From contig NZ_VOBR01000039.1 in the NCBI RefSeq assembly GCF_007845675.1, positions 1 through 64,000 of the forward strand: a DNA stretch of 64,000 nt. The letters are read 5' to 3'. Origin of the DNA: Lentzea tibetensis. GTDB taxonomy: Bacteria > Actinomycetota > Actinomycetes > Mycobacteriales > Pseudonocardiaceae. Positions 51,619-58,763 of the stretch are shown here, piece after piece (the stretch's first letter is position 1; every line of letters starts with the position of its first letter). The position numbers and the translations under genes were made by a program. The notes beneath the pieces were generated by a model. The model searched no databases and was not told where the DNA came from. It saw only the letters and a list, made by a program, of their open reading frames with translations.

Positions 51619-52200
51619 GTGACGGACGAGCAGTTCACCAAGAGCCACGTGATCACACTGATGATCACATCGTTGATCGGCGTCGGGTTCGGTACCGGGT
51701 GGTGGTTCGCCGCCGTGGCCGCACTGCCTGCCGGCGGGACCGTCCTCACGGTACTCGGCGTCGTGATCGCCATCGGCCTGGCGGGCTGGGTGGTCCGCTT
51801 CGGCCGGTTCGGCGGTCATCTGCCCCCTGGCGGTGGACGCGCCGACAGCCCGTTCGGCAAGACGTACGGCATCGCGGTGCTGCTCATGGTGGTCGGGATC
51901 TTCGCGGGCTCGCGGCTGCTGACGCTCCTCGAGCTGCCGCAGGCGGTCCCGGCGTGGGTGCTGTTCGTCGTCGGCGTCCACTTCGCACCGTTCGCGAAGA
52001 TGTTCGGCTCCAACCGGTACCTGGTGCTGGCGGCGCTGCTCTGCGGCGTGGCCGCGCTCGCCGTCGTGCTCGGCGTGGTCGGGGTGGAGTGGGCGTGGCG
52101 GCTCGTGCCCGGATTCGGTGGGGCCGCGGTGTTGTGGGGCACGGTCGTCGCCGGTCTGCGCGACGGGCAGCAGCTCGCCGCGCAGCAAGCTGTCCGCTAG
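51619..52200 (+). CDS. Small polytopic membrane protein
   Basis: A 193-residue protein with about five or six hydrophobic helices and no recognised family; GTG 51619 follows GGGGAG. The segment VLFVVGVHFAPFAKMF resembles a family of actinobacterial/firmicute integral membrane proteins of unknown function. Its TAG stop shares bases with the convergent regulator's stop (CTAG, 52197-52200). Confidence 0.7.
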   Translation: MTDEQFTKSHVITLMITSLIGVGFGTGWWFAAVAALPAGGTVLTVLGVVIAIGLAGWVVRFGRFGGHLPPGGGRADSPFGKTYGIAVLLMVVGIFAGSRLLTLLELPQAVPAWVLFVVGVHFAPFAKMFGSNRYLVLAALLCGVAALAVVLGVVGVEWAWRLVPGFGGAAVLWGTVVAGLRDGQQLAAQQAVR

Positions 52201-53069
52201 TCGGGCCACGACCAGCGGATGCCGATCCAGCTCACCTTGAGCGCGGTTTCCAGGTGGTGCACCGAGTTGTCGCCGTTGAGGGTGAGGTCGGCGGCGCGGC
52301 GGGGTTCGTCGTCCGGCCCGTCCTGGCAGGCGACGTGGATGTCGGTCGGCAGGGCGTACGGGTGGAACTGGACCTCGATCAGGCTGTGCTCGGCGGAACC
52401 GCGGACGCCCTGCCAGTACTCGTGGCACGGCTGGGAGTTCGGGCTGTGCTGCGCGTCGAACTCGAAGATCCACGTGTCCCCGGTGGACAGCACGTGGTCG
52501 AAGAGGAGCTCGAAGACGACGGCCATGTCGCCGGGTCTGCGGACGACTCTGCCGAGGCGGCAGTGCTGGCGGGGCGTCACGGTGAAGCGTTCGATCGGGA
52601 TGCTGTTGTCGCCGTAGTAGTGGACGAAGAAGCGGTCCACGCTGTCGAAGCGGGCGCGGGTGATGATGCGGCTGCGTGTCAGCACCGAGTGGCGCTTGGC
52701 GTCGAGGAAGACCTTGTCCTGGCGGGCCACGACCTCCAGGTCGTTGGCGTTGAAGCCGGGGAGCCCGGTCGGGAACTCCTTGGGCCAGCCGGTCGGGCCG
52801 GTGTGCTCGAGCAGGTCGAGCAACGTGCGGTGGGGCAGTCCGAGCACTTCCTCGAGCGCGGCGATCACCTGCAGGGCCCGGCGTGAGTTCGGGCGGGCCG
52901 TGCCCTGCTGCCAGTAGCTCAACGTCGACAGGCCGATGGTGATGTCGCGGCGCGCGAGGTGGCTGCGCAACCGTTCCAGGGTCAGGCCGCGCTGTCTGAT
53001 CGCGGTTCGCAGTGCCAGGTGGAACGGGCCGGTCGCCAGCAGGGTGTCCAGGCTCGGAGTGGCGGTCAC
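52197..53069 (-). CDS. HTH regulator, paralogue of 49554-50414
   Basis: A 290-residue protein sharing all blocks with the gene at 49554: GPFHLALRTAIRQRGLTLERLRSHLARR, GLSTLSYWQQGTARPNS, then VDRFFVHYYG, CRLGRVVRRP, WIFEFDA and WIGIRWSW. Xre-like DNA-binding N-terminus; the C-terminal beta-rich domain is of unknown function. GTG 53069 is the start. The two paralogues bracket the TetR/cupin pair in opposite orientation. Confidence 0.75.
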   Translation of the reverse strand: MTATPSLDTLLATGPFHLALRTAIRQRGLTLERLRSHLARRDITIGLSTLSYWQQGTARPNSRRALQVIAALEEVLGLPHRTLLDLLEHTGPTGWPKEFPTGLPGFNANDLEVVARQDKVFLDAKRHSVLTRSRIITRARFDSVDRFFVHYYGDNSIPIERFTVTPRQHCRLGRVVRRPGDMAVVFELLFDHVLSTGDTWIFEFDAQHSPNSQPCHEYWQGVRGSAEHSLIEVQFHPYALPTDIHVACQDGPDDEPRRAADLTLNGDNSVHHLETALKVSWIGIRWSWPD

Positions 53070-53108
53070 ATCACCCAGCGTAGTGAACCATTGATGGGGA
53101 GCAGAACC

Positions 53109-54074
53109 CTACAGACGGCGGGCGCTGCGCAGGCCGAGTCCTTTCTCGCGCGGCTGGTCGAGCACGAGCGGTGCGCCGTCGTCGCCGAACGTCGGGCCGC
53201 CCGCCCGTTTTCGGCTCGACACGAACCTGGGGCGTCCTGACTGGTCGAGGCCGAGGAAGATGCCGACGTGGTCGACCTCGCCCTTGCCGCCCCGCCGGGT
53301 GTCCAGGAACAGCAGGTCGCCCGGCTGGAGCTCGAGGCGGCCCGTGGTGATCGGTGCGCCCGCGTCGAACGCGGCCATCGCGGCCGGGGTGCGGGGCAGT
53401 CCGGCGCCGCGGCCCGCCTCGTCGCGCAGCGGGTAGCCGAGCCGGTAGCCGTAGACCAGGCGGACGAAGCCGGCCGCGTCCAGCGCGCCGTAGCGGTCCG
53501 GCGCGGGCTTCGCGGTGACGCCGGGGGCGAACGACCAGTTCACGCCGAGGTAGTCGTGGAAGTCCGCGCGGCCGAACGACGCATCGCCGCGGTAGCGCAC
53601 GGACTTGTCGTTCGTGACGGCAGGCGCGCCGTCCAGGTACTGCGTCGCCACGGCCAGCACGTCGTCACCGCGATCGGCGACGGCGGCGTCCAACCACGGG
53701 CGGAACCAGTCCGCTGTCTCGGCGTGCTGGCTCCACGGCTGAGGCGTCAGCCGCACCCACGCCGTCGTCGTGACCACGGCGGGTGTGCGCGTGGGTTCGG
53801 AGAAGGTGCGCGCCGGGCCGGTGATCACCGCGGTCCTGGCGCCGTCGGTGAACGTGGCCACGATGGCGCCCCTGGCGCGCACGACGGTGCGGGGCGGCGT
53901 GCCCAGCCGTTCGTAGCGGTAGCCGTTGTCCGGCAACGGGTGCGGCCGCGCCACTGCCGCCTGCCTGCCGTCGAGCCCCTCCTGGGTGGTGGCGACGTGC
54001 ACGGCCACCGTTCCCGACGACGCGATCACGGTCGCCAGCACGGCGGCGCGCACGGCGCGGTTCGCTCGGGACAT
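53109..54074 (-). CDS. NlpC/P60-like secreted protein with Cys-to-Ala change
   Basis: A 321-residue exported protein: signal anchor at 8-28, a ~160-residue N-terminal SH3-like/unknown part (KSVRYRGDASFGRADFHDYLGVNW), then a C-terminal NlpC/P60 fold. The block usually reading DCSGFV reads DAAGFV, so the catalytic Cys is Ala200; the His is kept (EVDHVGIFLG, His269). The enzyme should be unable to cleave by the normal Cys mechanism. It is the last gene of the poly-glutamate operon, 11 nt after the PgsC-like gene, so it may bind or guide the polymer rather than cut it. Confidence 0.82.
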   Translation of the reverse strand: MSRANRAVRAAVLATVIASSGTVAVHVATTQEGLDGRQAAVARPHPLPDNGYRYERLGTPPRTVVRARGAIVATFTDGARTAVITGPARTFSEPTRTPAVVTTTAWVRLTPQPWSQHAETADWFRPWLDAAVADRGDDVLAVATQYLDGAPAVTNDKSVRYRGDASFGRADFHDYLGVNWSFAPGVTAKPAPDRYGALDAAGFVRLVYGYRLGYPLRDEAGRGAGLPRTPAAMAAFDAGAPITTGRLELQPGDLLFLDTRRGGKGEVDHVGIFLGLDQSGRPRFVSSRKRAGGPTFGDDGAPLVLDQPREKGLGLRSARRL

Positions 54075-54085
54075 CGTCGCGCTCC

Positions 54086-54568
54086 TCAGATGGTGGGGAC
54101 CAGGCCGACGAGCACGCCGCTGACGAGCACGCCGTAGGTGATCGCGCTGACCGCGCCGGTCGCGAACACGGTGGCCGCGGGAGGTTGCCGGACGAGCTGG
54201 TAGGCGATCAGGCCCGGCACGACGAAGCCGAGCGTCTCGTGGATGTACATCAGCGGGTAGTCGTTCTGGATCAGGACGAACAGCGACGTCTGCAGCAGCA
54301 CCCCGAGCAGCACGACGGCCGCGAACAAGCGCTTGCCGTACAGGATCACGACCCGCTGGAGTCCTTTGGTGCCGACGTAGGTCAGTGCTGTCATCAGCAC
54401 GACGATCGCCGCGCGCCGGTAGTCCTCGACCATGGTCAGCGCCAGCCACCCCGGCGTGATCATCCCGCCGGGGGAGAGGTTCGACGTCAGGTAGCACAGC
54501 AACGAGAAGAGCAGGCCGATGGCGAGGCCGAGGGTCGCCACCTCCGGCTGCAGACTGCCGTTGATCAT
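54086..54568 (-). CDS. pgsC: PgsC-like poly-gamma-glutamate synthesis protein
   Basis: A 160-residue membrane protein with four or five helices: VATLGLAIGLLFSLLCYLTSNLSPGGMITPGWLALTM, a central RRAAIVVLMTALTYVGTKGLQRVVILYGKRLF, and a HETLGFVVPGLIAYQLVRQ block. This matches PgsC/CapC. ATG 54568 overlaps the PgsB-like stop (ATGA), so translation is coupled. With PgsB it forms the membrane-bound poly-gamma-glutamate ligase. Confidence 0.92.
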   Translation of the reverse strand: MINGSLQPEVATLGLAIGLLFSLLCYLTSNLSPGGMITPGWLALTMVEDYRRAAIVVLMTALTYVGTKGLQRVVILYGKRLFAAVVLLGVLLQTSLFVLIQNDYPLMYIHETLGFVVPGLIAYQLVRQPPAATVFATGAVSAITYGVLVSGVLVGLVPTI

Positions 54569-55761
54569 GAGTGGGCTCCGTCCGCCGGGGTGCGGGCCAG
54601 CCCGTCGAGCTGCTCCAGCAGGACCTCGCCCTGGCCGTGGATGTTGCCGATGGCGGCGAGCGAGATCGCCTCGCGCGGGCCGGACAGGATGCCGCGCAGC
54701 AGTTCAGCGGGATCACGTCGTCCGCCGAGGTCGACGATCCGGTCGCGGCAGTGCGGCGCGACGGCGACGGCCGCGCTGCGGGTGGGTTCGCCGATGAGGA
54801 ACACGCGCGCGGGGTCGAGCTGCTCGACCAGCGCGCCCATCTGGCCGTTGCGCTCCACCCGGTCCGGCCGGCAGTTGATCACCACGTGCAGCGGCCGCTG
54901 GATCGCGCCGCGAGCCAGCAACAGCTCGATGTTCATCAACGTCGACTCGGGATCGTTGGCGGCGAACACGTTCGCGAACCGCAGCTGCCGGTCGTCGACG
55001 GTGTAGCGGTGCACCTGCAGCACACCGGGATCTGGCGGCGCGTCCCACATGCCCTTGATCGCGTGCTCGCGCGAGACCCCGCACAGCCGCGCCACCTCGA
55101 CGGCGATCGCGACGTTCTCCTTGAACGTGATCCAGCTGAACCCGCTCATCTCCTCGTCGGTCACCGACTCCGGGTCGACCGCGATCAGCTCGCACCTCCG
55201 GTCGGCGGCCTCGGCGCGCAGCACGGGCAGCCGTTCCTGCTCGGCGGTGACGCAGATGCCGCCGACCGGCATCGACCGGCACAACGACCGCGCCACGTCG
55301 TCCAGCGTCGGCCCCATCTCGGCGAGGTGGTCCTCGCGCACGTTGCACAGCACGCCGATGGTCGAGCGGATCAGCTTGCTCTGGTTGATCTCCTGCAGGT
55401 CCGGCGCGACGGCCATGCACTCCATCACCAGCGCGTCCGGCTCGTACGCCGCCGCCCGCCGCACGATGCCGATCTGCTCGACGATGTTGGCCAGCCCGAA
55501 CTTCCGGTAGACCGGTTCCTCGGTGGCGTCCGGGTGGATGAACCGCGCCGCGGTGCCGGTCGTCTTCGCGACGGTGGTGAGGCCGCCGCCTCTCAGCGCA
55601 CCCGCGCACAGCCTCGTGATCGAGCTCTTGCCCCTGATCCCGTTGACCAGGACGCGGAAGCGGATGCGCCGCAGGTTCGCGTAGTGCCTGCGCTGCTCGA
55701 CGAGTCCGGCGATCAGCAGGGCGACGCACGCGATCAGGTACGTCGTGTGGAGGAACCTCAT
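54565..55761 (-). CDS. pgsB: PgsB-like poly-gamma-glutamate synthase (Mur-ligase fold)
   Basis: A 398-residue protein with an N-terminal membrane helix and a Mur-ligase-like ATP domain: P-loop NGIRGKSSITRL (about 40-51), TTGTAARFI, MECMAV, NVREDHLAEMG. These are signatures of PgsB/CapB, which polymerises glutamate through the gamma-carboxyl with ATP. ATG 55761 overlaps the upstream gene's stop by one base (TGATG). It is close to the usual ~395 residues. Confidence 0.95.
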   Translation of the reverse strand: MRFLHTTYLIACVALLIAGLVEQRRHYANLRRIRFRVLVNGIRGKSSITRLCAGALRGGGLTTVAKTTGTAARFIHPDATEEPVYRKFGLANIVEQIGIVRRAAAYEPDALVMECMAVAPDLQEINQSKLIRSTIGVLCNVREDHLAEMGPTLDDVARSLCRSMPVGGICVTAEQERLPVLRAEAADRRCELIAVDPESVTDEEMSGFSWITFKENVAIAVEVARLCGVSREHAIKGMWDAPPDPGVLQVHRYTVDDRQLRFANVFAANDPESTLMNIELLLARGAIQRPLHVVINCRPDRVERNGQMGALVEQLDPARVFLIGEPTRSAAVAVAPHCRDRIVDLGGRRDPAELLRGILSGPREAISLAAIGNIHGQGEVLLEQLDGLARTPADGAHS

Positions 55762-57854
55762 CAAGGGCCTTTCCGGTCGACCGACTGGCGGCAGAGCTCG
55801 AGGCAGCGGGCGATGGTGCCGATCTCGTCCGGCCGCTGCGGGTAGATCACGGTGGTGCGGTCACCGGCGGCGAAGCGGTCCGCGGTCGCGGCGAGCCTGC
55901 GCAACGGGAGCACGAGCACCAGCAGGTGCCAGCCGAGCAGGCACAGCACCGTCACCGCGGCGATCAGCGCGGCGAGCCACGCGCTGCGGCGGACGTCGTT
56001 GCCCGGCAAAGGGAGCCTGCTCACGGGTTGCTCGATCACCACCGCCCACTGGAGCTCGCTGGTCGTGCTCGATCCGTTGATCGCGGCGGAGGCGACCACC
56101 GACATCCGGCCGTCCACCTCGCGCACGGTCGGCTCGGACTCGCCGTGCAGCGCCTTGCTCACGCTGCGCCGCAACGGTTCCGCGGTGAGCTCCTCGTACG
56201 CGCGGTAGCCGACGGTGGCGGCGACGGTGCGCAGCCCACCGTCGACGAGCCGCCCGATGCCACCGGGCTGGCGCACCAGCGCGGCCAGCTTCACCACGTC
56301 CAGCTCGCCGATCAGCACGTGCTGCCCGTCCGCCAGCGGCGTGCTCGCGTAGACGATCGGCACCCGGCCGCTGGTGTTCTGCTGGTGCAGCCCGCGCGTG
56401 CGGGGTGGGCGCTGGCGCGGCCGCAACGGCGTCCGCCCGGCCCTGGCCTCGATGTCGCCGTTCGCGTCGACGACGTACACGCTGCGGTACCGGGGGTTTC
56501 TCGCGGTGATCTCGTCCAGCGCGGGCCGGAGGTCGGCCGGATCCGTCGAGGTGACCAGTGCCGCGAACGACCTCAGGTCGGTGAGGCTCTGCTGCAGGCT
56601 GCGGCGCAGCACGGCGGCGGTGTTGGTCGCGAGGCTCTGGGTGATCTGCACGGCCTGCGCGGGCACCTGCACCTCCAGCCTGCCGAGCGTGACCATCACC
56701 CCGCTCGCCCAGACGAGGAGCACCACCCCGGCCAGCACGACCGCGGTGCGCGCCGAGAGACGCGCTCGCGCGGCCGGTGGCTCGTCGGGCAGACCGGCCT
56801 GAACGCGGCGGGCGCGTTCGAACGCGCCCGCGATCCGGCGCACCTCGTCGATCCGGTGGGTCCGGACGGGCTGGTCGAGTCGTCCGGACGCGATCGCCAG
56901 CGCGTCGGCGCGCAGCCGTCGCACCGGCCGGACGAGTGCACCGCCGAGCAGCAGCAGGACGAGCAGCGCGACGCAGGTCAGCGTCACGAGTGGCAGGACG
57001 CCGCGGCTCGTCGGCGGGTCCGCGACCTCGGGCGTGGCGCCGACGAGCAGGACCGAGAAACCCAGTCGTGTCTTGGCGTTGCCGGTGGCCACCGGTGCGA
57101 ACGCGACGATCGGGACCGTTGGCCTGCCGTCGGCCGAAGGCTCGGACCCGCCGACCAGGTGCCCGCTCGTCCCCGCCGCCGCGGCGGTCGCCGCCCGCTG
57201 GACCAGCTCGCTCCGTTCGGGCTCGCCCGCCACCGGGGTGGCACTGCGCGGCCGCAGCACCTCACCGTCCGATGTGGACAACAGGACGGTCTCCGGCAGG
57301 TTCAGCGCGTCCACGGACGTCGCGGGGACGACGAGCTCGGTCGACACGACGATCAGCTGGTCCGAACCGGGCAGCAGGTCGGCGATCACGATCTGCACGC
57401 CGCTGTGCGCGCCCGCCACCACGCGCACCGACACCTCGTTGATGTCGCCGATCGGCAGGGACTCGATCGCGACCGGTTCGCCCGCCGATGCCAGCAGTCC
57501 GCCGGACACCCGGTCCACCACGGCGATTCCCCTGGTGTGCGGGGAGTTCTTGGCGAAGAACTCGATGGTCTGCTCGTTGCGGCGGCCGGGTTTGACGTCG
57601 TACAGCTTCACCGCCGTGGTGAGGTCGCCGACCGCCTCGTTGACCGACGCGCCGATCGAGCGCGCGAGGTTGTCCGCGAACCACTCGTGCGAGCGCGCCA
57701 CCACCTGGATCGTCGCGCCGTCCTGCTGGCCGTTCAGCCGGATGGCGCAGAACGCCATCAGCAGCACCAGGGTCGTCATGGTCACGATCAGCGGAACCCT
57801 TGCGCCGGAAGGAAAACCTGCTTCGGCGACCTGCTGGGTGACGTTTCGCCGCAT
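55761..57854 (-). CDS. Double-sensor HAMP membrane protein without output domain
   Basis: A 697-residue membrane protein built as two successive sensor units. The first has a helix (about 20-42), an extracytoplasmic domain to ~290, a helix, and a HAMP segment (VRPVRRLRADALAIASGRLDQPV, ~320-345). The second has a helix (~378-395), a Cache-like domain (NPRYRSVYVVDANGDIEARAG), a helix near 640 and a second HAMP (LPLRRLAATADRFAAGDRTTVIYPQRPDEIGTI) ending the protein. No kinase, cyclase or methyl-accepting region follows. Encoded within the poly-glutamate operon; a regulator or scaffold role is inferred. Confidence 0.8.
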   Translation of the reverse strand: MRRNVTQQVAEAGFPSGARVPLIVTMTTLVLLMAFCAIRLNGQQDGATIQVVARSHEWFADNLARSIGASVNEAVGDLTTAVKLYDVKPGRRNEQTIEFFAKNSPHTRGIAVVDRVSGGLLASAGEPVAIESLPIGDINEVSVRVVAGAHSGVQIVIADLLPGSDQLIVVSTELVVPATSVDALNLPETVLLSTSDGEVLRPRSATPVAGEPERSELVQRAATAAAAGTSGHLVGGSEPSADGRPTVPIVAFAPVATGNAKTRLGFSVLLVGATPEVADPPTSRGVLPLVTLTCVALLVLLLLGGALVRPVRRLRADALAIASGRLDQPVRTHRIDEVRRIAGAFERARRVQAGLPDEPPAARARLSARTAVVLAGVVLLVWASGVMVTLGRLEVQVPAQAVQITQSLATNTAAVLRRSLQQSLTDLRSFAALVTSTDPADLRPALDEITARNPRYRSVYVVDANGDIEARAGRTPLRPRQRPPRTRGLHQQNTSGRVPIVYASTPLADGQHVLIGELDVVKLAALVRQPGGIGRLVDGGLRTVAATVGYRAYEELTAEPLRRSVSKALHGESEPTVREVDGRMSVVASAAINGSSTTSELQWAVVIEQPVSRLPLPGNDVRRSAWLAALIAAVTVLCLLGWHLLVLVLPLRRLAATADRFAAGDRTTVIYPQRPDEIGTIARCLELCRQSVDRKGP

Positions 57855-57883
57855 CACCGCTCCAGCGCGCTACGTTGGACCGC
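57855..57883. promoter_or_regulatory. Very short divergent promoter gap
   Basis: Only 29 nt separate the starts of the sensor gene (minus, 57854) and the lipoprotein gene (plus, 57884). TACGTT at 57871-57876 is a likely -10 box placing the plus-strand transcript start at its GTG. The minus-strand promoter must lie inside the lipoprotein coding region. Confidence 0.5.
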
Positions 57884-58744
57884 GTGAAGGTCGGATGGGT
57901 CGTACTCGCGGTCGTGCTCGCCGGATGCACCGCGGCGCCGCCGCCGGAAACCGGCGATCTCGCCGCGAAGGTCGCGTTGTTCACCGCCGGGATGAGCCCG
58001 GACGACGCCTACCGCGCACCCACCCGCGCCGAACGGGACAAGGCGGTGACCGCGTTGCGCCCCTTGCTGACCGGGACCGGTGGTGCGGACGCGAAAGCGC
58101 TGGCGTCGCTGGGTTTCGGCGTGCGGACCGGCTCCGACCGCGGCAGGCCGTACGTGCTCGCCGCCAGCGAGCCGGGCGACGAGCGGGGCTGGGGGATGTA
58201 CGTGGCCGACCGGTCCGCGCCGCCGCGGCTGGTGATCGAGGTGCCGCACCCGAAAGCCGATCGCAACACCGAGGAGCTCGGCGTCGAGCTGCACCGCAGG
58301 GTGCCCGGCTCGGTGGTGCTGATCGCCGGTGCGCACCGCAGGGCGGCGGGCAACGCTGCGGACGTCGCGCACCGCACCGACTCGCTGTTCCACGCGGTCG
58401 CGGACGATCTCGCGGCGCGCGGTGTGCCGCAGGTGCAGCTGCACGGGTTCGACGAGGACAACCTGCCGGAGTACGACCTCGTGCTGTCCTCGGGCGCGGC
58501 CCGTGTGAGCGGTGGTGCGAAACGGGCCGCCGATGGTGCCGAGGACGCCGGACTGCCGGTCTGCCGGGCGTGGCGGGATGACTGCGGGAAACTGGAAGGG
58601 ACGACTAACGCACAGGGGAAGGCCGCTGCCGAACACGGTTCGGTGTTTCTCCACATCGAGGTGACGGGACGGTTGCGTGAAACGGTTGCATCGCGGGACC
58701 AGATCGCGAATGTCCTTGCGGCGGCAGAAATTTCCGCTCCCTGA
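57884..58744 (+). CDS. Lipoprotein of the poly-glutamate locus
   Basis: A 286-residue lipoprotein: signal GWVVLAVVLAGC. The mature part contains LVIEVPHPKADRNTEELGVELH, VLIAGAHRRA, DVAHRTDSLFHAV and PQVQLHGFDE. The conserved His, Asp and Glu in these blocks suggest a metal-binding hydrolase, perhaps one acting on poly-gamma-glutamate, but I cannot confirm a family. Leaderless GTG start. It is inserted between the CapA-like gene and the rest of the minus-strand operon. Confidence 0.6.
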   Translation: MKVGWVVLAVVLAGCTAAPPPETGDLAAKVALFTAGMSPDDAYRAPTRAERDKAVTALRPLLTGTGGADAKALASLGFGVRTGSDRGRPYVLAASEPGDERGWGMYVADRSAPPRLVIEVPHPKADRNTEELGVELHRRVPGSVVLIAGAHRRAAGNAADVAHRTDSLFHAVADDLAARGVPQVQLHGFDEDNLPEYDLVLSSGAARVSGGAKRAADGAEDAGLPVCRAWRDDCGKLEGTTNAQGKAAAEHGSVFLHIEVTGRLRETVASRDQIANVLAAAEISAP

Positions 58745-58763
58745 TCACTGTTGACAGTTGCGC

